A DNA stretch of 64,000 bases from contig NZ_NESC01000005.1 in NCBI RefSeq assembly GCF_003063575.1, forward strand, positions 1 through 64,000, written 5' to 3'. The notes under the pieces are model-generated. The model saw nothing but the letters and a program-made list of their open reading frames with translations, did not search any database and was not told the DNA's origin. Of this stretch, positions 29,834 through 38,922 are shown piece after piece. The DNA comes from Limnohabitans sp. Jir72. GTDB taxonomy: Bacteria > Pseudomonadota > Gammaproteobacteria > Burkholderiales > Burkholderiaceae_C. Position 1 is the first letter of the stretch, and the number at the start of each line of letters is the position of its first letter. Position numbers and translations under genes: made by a program.

Positions 29834-30655
29834 ATGGCCCATGACACCCACCCCACAAGTGACGGCAAAGAACGCGCTGGCATCCAGTCGGTCGAAGTGG
29901 GTTTCACCCTGCTGGACGTGCTGGCGCAGGCCCCCGCCCCCCTGATGCTGCGCGACTTGGCATCGGCTGCCGGCATGAGCGCCGCCAAGGCCCACCGTTA
30001 TCTGGTGAGCTTTCAGCGCCTGGGTCTGGTGGTGCAAGACAGCACCAGCACCCGCTACGAACTGGGACCGGCCACTTTGCGCTTGGGGCTGGCCACCTTG
30101 TCGCGGCTGGACGCCGTCAAGATGGCGCGTGAACGCCTGCCCGCGTTGATGGCGCAAATCGGCCACACGCTGGCACTGGCCGTCTGGGGCAACCACGGCC
30201 CGACGCTGGTGCATTGGCAAGAGTCGCCCATGGCCGCCTCGGTCAATTTGCGACTGGGCGATGTGATGCCCTTGCTGTCGTCGGCCACAGGGCGCTGCTT
30301 TGCGGCCTTCGCAGGCCACGGCGGCAGCGCAGACAAAGCCCTGCCCATGATCGAGGCCGAGCTGGCCCTGACGCGCAAGCTCGGACGCAGCGACCTGCCC
30401 GGCACCGCGGCACAGGTCAAAGCCATTCTCAAAGAGACCCGCGAACAAGGCCTGGGCCGCGTGGTCAACGTCTTGCTGCCGGGCATCTCCGGTTTTTGTG
30501 CCCCTGTTTTTGACGCCGATGGTCACCTCGCCTTGGGGGTGGTTGCGCTGGGCTCCTCGGCCACCTTCAATGCCGAATGGACAGGCCCTGCGGCCCAGGC
30601 CCTGCGCCAGTTCGCCGCCCAGCTGTCGACCGATCTGGGCTGGCACGCCCGCTGA
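29834..30655 (+). CDS. IclR-family transcriptional regulator
   Basis: 273 residues. The N-terminal winged helix (about 18-75; LRDLASAAGMSAAKAHRYLVSF) is followed by the IclR effector domain (MPLLSSATGRCFAAF; VNVLLPGISGFCAPVFDADG). It starts ATGGCCCATG; an ATG-lacking alternative start lies 15 bases upstream. It probably controls the divergent FAH-family gene and itself through the palindrome at 29793. Confidence 0.9.
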   Translation: MAHDTHPTSDGKERAGIQSVEVGFTLLDVLAQAPAPLMLRDLASAAGMSAAKAHRYLVSFQRLGLVVQDSTSTRYELGPATLRLGLATLSRLDAVKMARERLPALMAQIGHTLALAVWGNHGPTLVHWQESPMAASVNLRLGDVMPLLSSATGRCFAAFAGHGGSADKALPMIEAELALTRKLGRSDLPGTAAQVKAILKETREQGLGRVVNVLLPGISGFCAPVFDADGHLALGVVALGSSATFNAEWTGPAAQALRQFAAQLSTDLGWHAR

Positions 30656-30669
30656 AACACGCCAGGCCC

Positions 30670-31800
30670 GTGAACACCGTCCCCGCCACTCAAGGCAGCC
30701 ACACAGGCCGCCCCGCCCGCCGCACACTGGCGTGGCTGGCGGGCATCGTGCTGCTGGTGCATGTGGCGCTTTTGCTGGGCATGTCGGGCGTGCTGGATTT
30801 CCAGCTGCCAGAACGTTCATCGGCCCAGGTGAGTCCTTTGCAAACCCGCATGATTGCGCCACCTGCACCGAAAGCCCCTGTGGCCGCGCCTGCCCCCAAA
30901 CCGCATCGCCCGCGCATTGCACAAGAGCTGGCCCCGGAACCCACGGCCACCGCCGCCGAGGAGGTCCCCGTCAGCGCGCCTGCAGAGCCCGCGCAGACCA
31001 GCACACCTTTGCCAGAAACACCTGCCACGCCCGAAGCGCCACCGGCCGCAGCCGCAGCACCCACGGCGGCCAGCGAGCCGACGGTGTCCTTGCCGCCCGC
31101 AGAAGTGCTGCCTCACATCCCCTTGGGGGCTTTGCCGCCTTCGAGCTTGCTGCGCTACGACTTGACGGGCCAGGATAAAGGCTTGACTTACTACGCCAGC
31201 GGCGAGCTCAACTGGCAGCACAACGACCAGGCCTATGCGCTGGCGCTCTCGGTCAAGGCCTTTTTGGTGGGCTCACGCCATTGGCGCAGCGTGGGCGAGA
31301 TCACCGCAGCGGGCCTGGCCCCTCGGCGTTTTTCAGACAGCTGGCGGGGCGAGCGCGCCTCGCATTTCGACCGAGAGAAAAACCGCATCGTCTTCAGCGG
31401 CAACGCGCCCGAAGTGCCCTTGATCGCAGGGGCACAAGACCAAATCAGCCTGTATGTGCAACTGGCCGCCGCCATGGCCGGTTCACCCGAACGCTTCACG
31501 CCCGGCAGCCGCTTGCAGATCCAGACGGTGACCCTGCGCGACGCCTTGCCTTGGCTACTTACTTTCGAGCAAAACGAAACCCTGACGGTCGACGGCAAAT
31601 CGCTCAACACCGTCAAATGGGTGTGCCAGCCACGCAACCGGTTTGATGCCAAAGTTGAGTTCTGGGTGGCGGCCGAGCACCACTGGCTGCCTGTGCGAAT
31701 CCGCATCACGCAAGTCAGTGGCAGCTTCATCGACCTGAATTTGCGCGGCCGCGAAACGCTGGCGGCATTGCCCGTTACAGAAAAAGCCACACCGCCTTGA
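30670..31800 (+). CDS. DUF3108 protein with an N-terminal anchor
   Basis: 376 residues from a GTG start at 30670, 14 bases after the IclR stop. A hydrophobic segment (TLAWLAGIVLLVHVALLLG) near residues 16-35 is a membrane anchor, followed by a Pro/Ala-rich linker up to about residue 140 and then the periplasmic DUF3108 domain (LTYYASGELNWQHNDQAYAL; WLPVRIRITQ; FIDLNLRGRE). The layout resembles TonB-like or periplasmic linker proteins. The role is unknown; relatives lie near PurM/PurN-type genes in other Burkholderiales, which is not so here. Confidence 0.75.
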   Translation: MNTVPATQGSHTGRPARRTLAWLAGIVLLVHVALLLGMSGVLDFQLPERSSAQVSPLQTRMIAPPAPKAPVAAPAPKPHRPRIAQELAPEPTATAAEEVPVSAPAEPAQTSTPLPETPATPEAPPAAAAAPTAASEPTVSLPPAEVLPHIPLGALPPSSLLRYDLTGQDKGLTYYASGELNWQHNDQAYALALSVKAFLVGSRHWRSVGEITAAGLAPRRFSDSWRGERASHFDREKNRIVFSGNAPEVPLIAGAQDQISLYVQLAAAMAGSPERFTPGSRLQIQTVTLRDALPWLLTFEQNETLTVDGKSLNTVKWVCQPRNRFDAKVEFWVAAEHHWLPVRIRITQVSGSFIDLNLRGRETLAALPVTEKATPP

Positions 31801-31853
31801 AGTTCATTCAAAAAGCCCCACCTGAGCCACAGAACTTGAGGGAGAATGAAACC

Positions 31854-32135
31854 ATGAACCTGCTGTACGAATCCGAAACCTTTGCCGTGATGCACTTGTT
31901 GGCCAACGCGCCTGCAGAAACTGCGCCCGCCACCAGCAAGCCGATGCTGGAGCGCCATGGTTTTGAAATCGTTGACAAACGCTCAGGCAAAGAGGTCTAT
32001 CTGGACGGCTCATGGGCCGAAATGTTCCAGCAGCAAATCCAGGCTTGGCAACAACACACGCCGACGCAAGAAGAAGTCGAAGACACGCTGGAAGGTTATA
32101 CCGGTCTGGCTCAGCAGCCTGTCGTGGTGCACTGA
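31854..32135 (+). CDS. DUF3567 small protein
   Basis: 93 residues, an acidic and soluble Burkholderiales-type protein. It contains NLLYESETFAVMHLLAN, RHGFEIVDKRSGKEVYLDGS and MFQQQIQAWQQHTPTQEEVE, the blocks of DUF3567. AGGGAG precedes the ATG. Function unknown; it is followed by a bidirectional terminator. Confidence 0.8.
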   Translation: MNLLYESETFAVMHLLANAPAETAPATSKPMLERHGFEIVDKRSGKEVYLDGSWAEMFQQQIQAWQQHTPTQEEVEDTLEGYTGLAQQPVVVH

Positions 32136-32150
32136 AACGACCTGCCTGAA

Positions 32151-32176
32151 AAAAAACCGCCGTCAGGCGGTTTTTT
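32151..32176. terminator. Bidirectional terminator
   Basis: AAAACCGCC, a four-base loop and GGCGGTTTT make a strong hairpin with A-runs on one side and T-runs on the other, so it can end both the DUF3567 gene and the convergent AbrB-family gene, whose stop lies inside it (32163). Confidence 0.8.
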
Positions 32177-33239
32177 CATGGGCCAGCACCCATTGAAACA
32201 AGGGGCCCACCAGCATCAGCACCGCCACCAGGCGGCACACCTGAAACGCTGTGACCACCGGCACCCCGAGCTGCAAAACTTTGGCGGTGATCGCCATCTC
32301 GGCAATACCGCCGGGCGCGGTGCCCAAAATCATGGTGGCGGGGTGCAAACCGGTCAACCAGGCCATCAGCAGACCAAAGCCCAAAGACAGCGCCATCATC
32401 ACAAACGTCCCGCCTGCCGCCGACAGCAGCCATTGGGGTGCCGTGTGGATGAACTCACGGCGAAAGCGCACGCCCAGGCTGATGCCGATCACCAGCTGGG
32501 CAGCATTCGACAAGCCATTGGGCACGGCCGACCATTCCACCCCCGACAAGGTCAAGCCCATCGACACCAGCAACGGCCCCATGAACCAAGGGTTGGTGCG
32601 TTTGACCAGCACCATCGCGCCCGCACCGGCGGCGGTGGCCAGCGCCAGCCACAGCAAGCCCGGCCATTGTGCGATCCGCGGGCCGGGCAACAAACTCGCA
32701 TCGACATGCAAGCCCCAGCGGTGCTGCGCCCACTGCATGCCAAAAGGCACAGCGATCACCACGCACAGCAGCCGCACGCTGTGCGCCGCCGCCACCAGAT
32801 CGGTCCGGGCGCCATGCCGCTCGGACAGCAAGGTCATCTCGGAGGCCCCACCAATCGCGCTGGAAAAATAGGTGGTGGCCCGCAAAGCACGCGGCGACAG
32901 CTGCGCAAAATCCGCCGCATGCTGGCGATGCAACCACATGCCAAACCAAGCGCCCAACAACAAGGCCCAGGCAATGGCCAACACGATCGCCCACCACAGG
33001 CTCACCACCAAGGCGCTGACCTGCGGCGTGAAATACAAGCCCAAAGCCGCACCGATCACCCATTGCCCCGCATTGCGCAGCCGGCCTGAACTGCGCGTGG
33101 GCAAGCCCGACATGGACGCCAGCGCCGTGACGATCAAAGGCCCCAGCATCCAGGGAATCGGCGTGTGCAGCCACAGGCACAGCTGCGCCGCGCACCACGC
33201 GGCCAGCAGCGTCAATCCCGTTCGAAGAACTGCGTTCAT
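32163..33239 (-). CDS. AbrB-family membrane protein (formerly ammonia monooxygenase-like)
   Basis: 358 residues and about ten hydrophobic segments in a duplicated arrangement, as in the Gneg_AbrB_dup family (WLHTPIPWMLGPLIVTALA near the start repeated as LVKRTNPWFMGPLLVSMGL in the second half; GTAPGGIAEMAITAKVLQ near the end). The name comes from a gene linked to ammonia monooxygenase; the true function is not established. This is unrelated to the AbrB transcription factor. Confidence 0.85.
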   Translation of the reverse strand: MNAVLRTGLTLLAAWCAAQLCLWLHTPIPWMLGPLIVTALASMSGLPTRSSGRLRNAGQWVIGAALGLYFTPQVSALVVSLWWAIVLAIAWALLLGAWFGMWLHRQHAADFAQLSPRALRATTYFSSAIGGASEMTLLSERHGARTDLVAAAHSVRLLCVVIAVPFGMQWAQHRWGLHVDASLLPGPRIAQWPGLLWLALATAAGAGAMVLVKRTNPWFMGPLLVSMGLTLSGVEWSAVPNGLSNAAQLVIGISLGVRFRREFIHTAPQWLLSAAGGTFVMMALSLGFGLLMAWLTGLHPATMILGTAPGGIAEMAITAKVLQLGVPVVTAFQVCRLVAVLMLVGPLFQWVLAHEKTA

Positions 33240-33244
33240 GCCTC

Positions 33245-33292
33245 GCAGGTCAAGCTCGAGTCGCCATCGTCGCAGCCGAAGCTCCGACCTGC
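33245..33292. repeat. REP-like inverted repeat related to the one after tgt
   Basis: At 33269-33292 the minus strand reads AGGTCGGAGCTTCGGCTGCGAC plus flanks, which agrees with the 22-base unit at 10622 in most positions. A partial opposite copy (GCAGGTC, 33245-33251) pairs with GACCTGC at 33286-33292. It fills the gap between the start of the AbrB-family gene and the stop of the aminotransferase. In line with the rule on length, only the core TCGGAGCTTCGGCTGCGA is meant as the motif. Confidence 0.55.
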
Positions 33293-33302
33293 GGAGTCAA
33301 GC

Positions 33303-34637
33303 TCACGCATGCCGGCGGATGCTGTCGGCCACGGTCTGCACGATCTGGTCGATGTGCGCGTCTTCCACGATGTAAGGCGGGCAAATGACGATGTTCTCGC
33401 CAGCAGGCCGCACCCACACGCCTTTGTGGAAGCAGTCCATGAAGATGTCATAGGCCCGCTTGCCGGGCGAGCCCGCGATGCTGGCCAGCTCCACCGCCCC
33501 GGCCAAGCCCAGCGTGCGGATGCCGATCACGTTGGGCAGGCCCTTGAAGGCGCTGTGCATCGCATCGCCCAGCACGCGGCCTTGCTGGCCTGCGCGGGCA
33601 AACAGGTTCTCTTCCTTCATCAGGTCCAGGGTGGCAATGGCCGCCGCACAAGCCACGGGGTGGCCGGAGTAGGTGTAGCCGTGGAAAAACTCAATGGCAT
33701 GCTCAGGCGCGTTGGCGCTCATCATCGCGTCGTAGATGAAGTCACGGCAGATCACGCCGCCCAGCGGGATCACGCCATTGGTCACGGCCTTGGCAAAGTT
33801 CAGCATGTCGGGCACCACACCGTAGTAGTCCGCACCAAAGTTCACGCCCAGGCGGCCAAAGCCGGTGATGACCTCGTCAAAAATCAGCAAGATGCCGTGC
33901 TTGTCGCAAATCTCGCGCAAGCGCTTCACATAACCTTGGGGTGGGATGTACCAGCCCGCGCTGCCCGCGATCGGCTCGACGATCACAGCGGCAATGTTGC
34001 TCGGGTCGTGCAACACCAGAATGCGGTTTTCCAGCTCCAGCAGCGGGTCTTCGGCCCAGACGGGTTCTTCGTGGTGGATGTAGGCGTGGTTCACCGGATC
34101 GTGGATGAAGCGCATGTGGTCCACACGCGGCAAGAGCTGCGCGCCATACACCTTGCGGTTGGCCGGCAGGCCGCCCACGCTCATGCCGCCGAAGTTGACG
34201 CCGTGGTAACCCTTTTCACGGCCAATGAACACATTGCGGTGGCCCTCACCCCGAGCACGGTGGTAGGCCAGGGCAACCTTCAGCGCGGTGTCGGCCGCCT
34301 CAGAGCCCGAATTGCAAAACAGCACCTTGTTCAAGTCACCCGGCGCCATGGCGGCGATCATCTCGGCGGCTTTGAATGCCTTGTCGTTGCTGGCCTGAAA
34401 AGCCGTGGCGTAGTCCAGCGTGTCCAGCTGCTTTTTGATGGCCTCGTTGATCGGCTTGCGGTTGTGTCCTGCGCCCACACACCACAGGCTGGAGATGCCG
34501 TCGATGACCTTTTTGCCATCGTGGGTGGTGAAGTGCATGCCCTCAGCGCCCACGAACACCCGGGGGTCATTGCGGAAAGTGCGGTTGGGCGTGAAGGGCA
34601 ACCACTGGTTGTCCATGTTCAAGTCGGTGTGGGCCAC
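33303..34637 (-). CDS. Class III aminotransferase (omega-amino acid:pyruvate type)
   Basis: 444 residues. It has the pyridoxal-phosphate fold type I with CNSGSEAADTALKVAL, the phosphate-binding GYHGVNFGG, the metal-free DEVITGFGRLG block and the lysine in FAKAVTNGVIP. SS-LWCVGAGHNRKPINEAI near the start is typical of the omega-amino acid:pyruvate branch. GTG at 34637 is taken as start since AAGGA lies 8 bases upstream; ATG at 34616 (MDNQWLPF) is the alternative. The amine substrate is unknown. Confidence 0.93.
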   Translation of the reverse strand: MAHTDLNMDNQWLPFTPNRTFRNDPRVFVGAEGMHFTTHDGKKVIDGISSLWCVGAGHNRKPINEAIKKQLDTLDYATAFQASNDKAFKAAEMIAAMAPGDLNKVLFCNSGSEAADTALKVALAYHRARGEGHRNVFIGREKGYHGVNFGGMSVGGLPANRKVYGAQLLPRVDHMRFIHDPVNHAYIHHEEPVWAEDPLLELENRILVLHDPSNIAAVIVEPIAGSAGWYIPPQGYVKRLREICDKHGILLIFDEVITGFGRLGVNFGADYYGVVPDMLNFAKAVTNGVIPLGGVICRDFIYDAMMSANAPEHAIEFFHGYTYSGHPVACAAAIATLDLMKEENLFARAGQQGRVLGDAMHSAFKGLPNVIGIRTLGLAGAVELASIAGSPGKRAYDIFMDCFHKGVWVRPAGENIVICPPYIVEDAHIDQIVQTVADSIRRHA

Positions 34638-34779
34638 GGCAAAAGTCCTTGAAATCAGTTCAGCCAAGCAGTTTAAATGGCGCACCGTCAGTGAGCAGCG
34701 CTTTAGCGACATTGGCAGAACTCTTTGAGCGTCTTGCCCACATCGCCCTATTGATCCGGCACACGGAAGTTAGAAATTT

Positions 34780-35414
34780 TTACTCCCTCACAGCGTTGAT
34801 CGGTGTGATCCTGGCCTGTGCGGCCAAGCTGGCAAAAGCCGCATTGGCCAAAGCGTTGGCGTCAAGCCCTCTTGCTTACCATCCCATTTGTCATGCGTCA
34901 GTTTGACGGGCTGACAGTTGACGTCATAGCGCTGGGCCAGCTCCTTCAGGTAGCCCTTGCCCGGTTGGCTCGACAGGGTGGCGATATGACTCATGAACTC
35001 GCCCTCAGGAATCTGCACACTGACGCCGCCAGACGCTTTGAAGGGCGTGTTGACCGTGCCGCTGAAGCTGCGCAGCGTCAGCGTTTCGGTTTTACTGCCT
35101 TGGTTGATATGCTTTTGCCAGACGACGCAGTTGGACTCTTTGGTGCGCTGGTGGAACACCTCTGTCTTGACGCCTTCCAGCGCATCCACATTCACGGCTT
35201 TGACATCTCGCCAAGGGCGGTCGTGGCAATTGGTCCAGGTAGTTGTTTCGCCCCAACAGGTCCTATTCCAGCCTGTCGATGTGGCCGCGTTCACCCTGTC
35301 GGTCATCACGGTCTCCAGCCTCACATGGCCCAGGGCTTGCAGTGAGGCTGTGCCCTCGAAGACAGTTTTGGGAGAATGCCACGCGATGGGGGGATTGGTA
35401 CCCCAATATGCGTG
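34780..35414 (-). pseudogene. Unrecognised secreted-type gene, probably frameshifted
   Basis: The minus frame is open from 35414 (after an in-frame TGA) to 34788. It encodes coherent protein, for example GTNPPIAWHSPKTVF, WNRTCWGETTTWTNCHDRPW and GGVSVQIPEGEFMSHIATLS, but the last 25 residues turn into unlikely Trp/Pro/Arg-rich sequence. Shifting frame by one base near 34868 instead gives ALANAAFASLAAQARITPIN and a stop at 34780, which looks natural. No start with a ribosome site is visible; ATG candidates are at 35324 and 35306. It may be the broken continuation of the lipoprotein gene upstream. No family recognised. Confidence 0.45.
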
Positions 35415-35439
35415 TCAATATGACAAAGTCGACTTCTGC

Positions 35440-35874
35440 TCAAGCACCGCAGTTGAACTTAAATCCAAACAGTTCATAGGGTTGCAGCCCGTTGAATGAA
35501 GTGCCCTGCAAAACGTCCGTCCGCGTGTAGCCTTGACCATCCAGAACAAACAATTTTGTACCTGAACAAGCCAGCGTGCGCACCGGCGTCGTGGCCAATG
35601 TGCAACCTGTCGATGGCACACGCGCAATGCCATCATAGAAAATGCATGACAGAGTGATCGCTTCGCCTGGGGCAGCGGGACATCCGCTCAAGCATTGACA
35701 CTGCGAACAATCGCCTGCTAGGCAGAGGTTGGCCGTGACTTCGGATTTACACACATGGCTTGTTGGTCCCACGCTGATGTTTGCGGTGTAAGAGTCACTG
35801 CTTCCACCTCCGCCACAGGCTGTCATCAAGAAAAAAGTACCGAGGGTGATGAAAAGTTGGGTTATGCGTTTCAT
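35440..35874 (-). CDS. Cysteine-rich lipoprotein, unrecognised
   Basis: 144 residues. A signal peptide ends in a lipobox (LMTA-C20) followed by GGGGSSDS, a flexible lipid-anchored linker. The mature part is rich in Cys (about 12, e.g. CLAGDCSQCQCLSGCPAAPG), suggesting disulfides, so an outer-membrane lipoprotein facing the periplasm or outside is likely. I do not recognise the family. The AT-rich leader (35875-36098, 224 bases) holds no gene that I can see. Confidence 0.7.
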   Translation of the reverse strand: MKRITQLFITLGTFFLMTACGGGGSSDSYTANISVGPTSHVCKSEVTANLCLAGDCSQCQCLSGCPAAPGEAITLSCIFYDGIARVPSTGCTLATTPVRTLACSGTKLFVLDGQGYTRTDVLQGTSFNGLQPYELFGFKFNCGA

Positions 35875-36098
35875 GACAATAAAATAGTTTAAAAGTATTC
35901 ATTTTATTATCAAAAAAGTCAGTTACATGCTTTAGTGAATCACACCATCAACTTGTCTTCTGCTTGAACTCCCCACTGCCTTCTGGCGCTTGAAACCACT
36001 GCATGCTCTGGTCTCTACAATAAGTACAAGCTGCAGAGCCAACCATTGCTGCGCAATGACCTGTCACCTGCTCAAGCCTTGTAAGTACCTTTCCATCC

Positions 36099-36947
36099 AT
36101 GACCACCACCTATATCCTGACCCTCTCCTGCCCCGACCGCACCGGCATCGTGCATGCTGTGTCGGGTTTTTTGCTGGAGCGCGGGGGCAACATCGAAGAA
36201 GCGGCCCAGTACAACGACCACGACACGGGTCTGTTTTTCATGCGCGTTCAGTTTGCCTGTGATCAGGCAAACGCCGACACGCTGAACGCGCAGTGGGGCG
36301 AATTTGCCCAAACTTTCGCCATGAAGTGGGACCTGCACGCCACCACCCAGCCCATGCGAACGGTGATCATGGTCAGCAAAGAAGGCCATTGCCTGAACGA
36401 CCTGCTGTTCCGCTGGAAGAGTGGCCTGCTGCCGCTGGACATCCGCGCCATCGTGAGCAACCACCGCGAGTTCTACCAACTGGCCGCCAGTTACAACGTG
36501 CCCTTTCACCACATCGCGGTGACCAAAGACAACAAGGCACAAGCCGAAGCCCGCCAGCACGAGATCATCCAAGCCGAAGGCGCCGAGCTGGTGGTGCTGG
36601 CGCGTTACATGCAGATCCTCTCGGATGACCTGTGCCGCAAACTGGCCGGTCGCGCCATCAACATCCACCACTCGTTCTTGCCCAGCTTCAAGGGTGCCAA
36701 GCCTTACTACCAAGCGCACGACCGGGGCGTGAAACTGATCGGCGCCACCGCCCACTATGTGACCGCCGACCTGGACGAAGGTCCGATCATCGAGCAGGAC
36801 GTGGCCCGTGTGGACCACAGCAAAACCGTCGAAGACCTGACCACGCTGGGCCGCGACACCGAAAGCCAGGTGCTGGCCCGCGCCGTGAAATGGCACAGCG
36901 AACACCGCGTGCTGATCAACGGCCACAAAACCGTGATCTTCAAGTAA
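36099..36947 (+). CDS. purU: Formyltetrahydrofolate deformylase
   Basis: 282 residues. An N-terminal ACT domain (about 1-80; TLSCPDRTGIVHAVSGFLLE) is followed by a formyltransferase-like domain with the catalytic INIHHSFLPSFKGAKPY and DEGPIIEQD. It hydrolyses 10-formyl-THF to formate and THF, feeding purine synthesis and balancing one-carbon units. The LysR regulator next to it starts 7 bases downstream. Confidence 0.96.
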   Translation: MTTTYILTLSCPDRTGIVHAVSGFLLERGGNIEEAAQYNDHDTGLFFMRVQFACDQANADTLNAQWGEFAQTFAMKWDLHATTQPMRTVIMVSKEGHCLNDLLFRWKSGLLPLDIRAIVSNHREFYQLAASYNVPFHHIAVTKDNKAQAEARQHEIIQAEGAELVVLARYMQILSDDLCRKLAGRAINIHHSFLPSFKGAKPYYQAHDRGVKLIGATAHYVTADLDEGPIIEQDVARVDHSKTVEDLTTLGRDTESQVLARAVKWHSEHRVLINGHKTVIFK

Positions 36948-36954
36948 GCCCCGC

Positions 36955-37830
36955 ATGTCTGTCGCTTCCCGCATCCCACCTATCCAGTGCTTACTGACCT
37001 TTGAGGCCCTGGCGCGATTGCGCAGCGTGACGCAGGCCGCTGAAGAGTTGTGCGTGACGCCCAGCGCGGTGAGCCACCGGGTCAAGCAGCTGGAGCAAAT
37101 CATCGGCACCAAGCTGTTTGGCCGGGCCGATTTTTCACTCACCACCGAAGGCATCGAATACCTGGCCCATGTGCGCGAAGGTCTGGTCTCGCTGCAGCGC
37201 TTTCCCAGCGCCAGCAACACGCCTGGCCGCCGCAAACTGCGCCTGGCGGTCACGCCCACCTTTGCCCGGTCGGTGCTGATGCCGCGCCTCAAGCACTTTC
37301 TGGACGCCTACCCCGAGATCGACATCACCATGCAGGTGAGTATTCCCTTGCTGGACGTGGTGGCCGAAGACGCCGACCTGACCGTGCGCTTTGGCACCGG
37401 ACGCTATTCGGATGTGGAACACGTCTGCCTGGCCAAGGACGAAGTGACACCGCTGGCATCCCCAGCTTGGCTGCGCGAAAACGGCCCCTTCACCAGCGTC
37501 GAAGACCTGCAAGGCCAGCCCCTGCTGCGCAGCCCGCTGGAGCCCTGGCGCACCTGGTTTGCCGCGCACGACCTGGACTGGCCCGAGCCGGTGGACGGCT
37601 CCTCGTTCAACGACATCGGCCTGATGTGCGACGCCGCCGCCCAAGGCCTGGGCATTGGCCTGATCCGCACCAAGCTGGGCGCACCCTGGCTGGAAAACGG
37701 CCAGCTGGTTCGCCTGTTTGAGCGCAGCGTGCCCAGCCCCCACGCCCACTACCTGTGCTGGCGCACCGGCACCATGGAACGCTGGGAATGCGCCACCTTT
37801 GCCGACTGGCTCAAAAGCGTCTTGGCGTGA
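36955..37830 (+). CDS. LysR-type regulator, GcvA-like
   Basis: 291 residues. The helix-turn-helix is SVTQAAEELCVTPSAVSHRV and the tail of the first domain is FGRADFSLTTEG. The early part (PPIQCLLTFEALARL) and the WxxE-type ending are typical of GcvA-like regulators of glycine cleavage and one-carbon genes. It follows purU closely on the same strand, so a link to one-carbon metabolism is likely but is inference. Confidence 0.88.
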   Translation: MSVASRIPPIQCLLTFEALARLRSVTQAAEELCVTPSAVSHRVKQLEQIIGTKLFGRADFSLTTEGIEYLAHVREGLVSLQRFPSASNTPGRRKLRLAVTPTFARSVLMPRLKHFLDAYPEIDITMQVSIPLLDVVAEDADLTVRFGTGRYSDVEHVCLAKDEVTPLASPAWLRENGPFTSVEDLQGQPLLRSPLEPWRTWFAAHDLDWPEPVDGSSFNDIGLMCDAAAQGLGIGLIRTKLGAPWLENGQLVRLFERSVPSPHAHYLCWRTGTMERWECATFADWLKSVLA

Positions 37831-37921
37831 ACACTGCAAAGGCATAGCACTGTTCCTGCCGCAGCAGCAGCTGCCGCCGCCGCCCTCGTTAAAACTCAAG
37901 CCAGCGCAAGCTCCAAAACAA

Positions 37922-37941
37922 AGGGCACCCGAAGGTGCCCT
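37922..37941 (-). terminator. Terminator after secF
   Basis: AGGGCACC, loop CGAA and GGTGCCCT make an 8-base stem; on the minus strand it is followed by TTTGTTTTGG. It lies 18 bases after the secF stop and may also help end the LysR gene that comes from the other side. Confidence 0.75.
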
Positions 37942-37959
37942 GGTTTGCTTGGCGGATTC

Positions 37960-38910
37960 TCAGACCACAGCGCCTGCGTTTTCGTCGCTCGGATCGTTGT
38001 CCTTCTTGAGCGGCTTGATCAGGTCTTCGCGCTGTATGCCCAGCCACATGGCAATGGCCGCGGCCACGAACACCGACGAGTAAATGCCAAAGCAAATGCC
38101 AATGGTCAAAGCCATGGCGAAGTAGTGCAGCGTCTCGCCACCGAAGAGCAACATCGACAACACCATGATCTGCGTGCAGCCGTGGGTGATGATGGTGCGG
38201 CTGATGGTGGAGGTGATCGCGTTGTCGATGACTTCGACCGTGCTCATCTTGCGAAAGCGGCGGAAGTTCTCGCGGATCCGGTCAAAAATCACCACCGATT
38301 CGTTGACCGAATAACCCAGCACCGCCAACACAGCGGCCAACACCGCCAGCGAGAACTCCCACTGGAAGAAAGCGAAGAAGCCCAAGATGATGATCACGTC
38401 GTGCAAGTTGGCAATGATGGCCGAGACGGCGAACTTCCACTCGAAACGGATGGCCAAGTACAGCACGATGCCAATCACCACAAAGGCCAGCGCCTTCAAT
38501 CCGTCGTGGGCCAATTCGTCGCCCACTTGAGGGCCCACAAACTCGGTGCGACGCAAGGTCACCTCGGCATTGTCGGCCTTGAGCGCGCTCAGCACTTTTT
38601 CGCTTTGCTGCGCCGAGCTCACGCCCTTTTGCGCAGGCAGGCGGATCATCACGTCGCGTGCGGTGCCGAAGTTCTGCACTTGCACTTCACTGAAACCCAA
38701 GGTGCCCACCGTGGCACGCACCTTGTTCAGGTCCGCTGGCTGGCTGTAACTGACTTCCATCAGCGTGCCGCCGGTGAATTCCACCGACAGGTGCAGGCCC
38801 TTGCTGAACAGGAAAAACACCGCCAACGCGAAGGTCACGAAAGAGACCGCGTTGAAGACCAACGCGTTCTTCATGAACGGGATGTCTTTTTTGATTTTGA
38901 AAAATTCCAT
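37960..38910 (-). CDS. secF: Protein-export membrane protein SecF
   Basis: 316 residues with six membrane segments. It has the SecF block VEFTGGTLMEVSYSQPADL and the periplasmic loop, then NESVVIFDRIRENFRR and the final membrane part. With SecD it uses the proton gradient to finish pre-protein release at the translocon. Twelve bases downstream of secD. Confidence 0.96.
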   Translation of the reverse strand: MEFFKIKKDIPFMKNALVFNAVSFVTFALAVFFLFSKGLHLSVEFTGGTLMEVSYSQPADLNKVRATVGTLGFSEVQVQNFGTARDVMIRLPAQKGVSSAQQSEKVLSALKADNAEVTLRRTEFVGPQVGDELAHDGLKALAFVVIGIVLYLAIRFEWKFAVSAIIANLHDVIIILGFFAFFQWEFSLAVLAAVLAVLGYSVNESVVIFDRIRENFRRFRKMSTVEVIDNAITSTISRTIITHGCTQIMVLSMLLFGGETLHYFAMALTIGICFGIYSSVFVAAAIAMWLGIQREDLIKPLKKDNDPSDENAGAVV

Positions 38911-38922
38911 GATCTGTTCCCC

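Noticed and set aside
33165..34652. A 495-codon plus-strand frame
   Set aside because: It is the shadow of the class III aminotransferase.
34818..35345. A plus-strand frame over the unknown frameshifted gene
   Set aside because: The minus-strand protein is more coherent (Trp/Cys pattern, natural tail after one shift), while this one has a shadow-like Leu/Ala/Arg composition. The choice is not certain.
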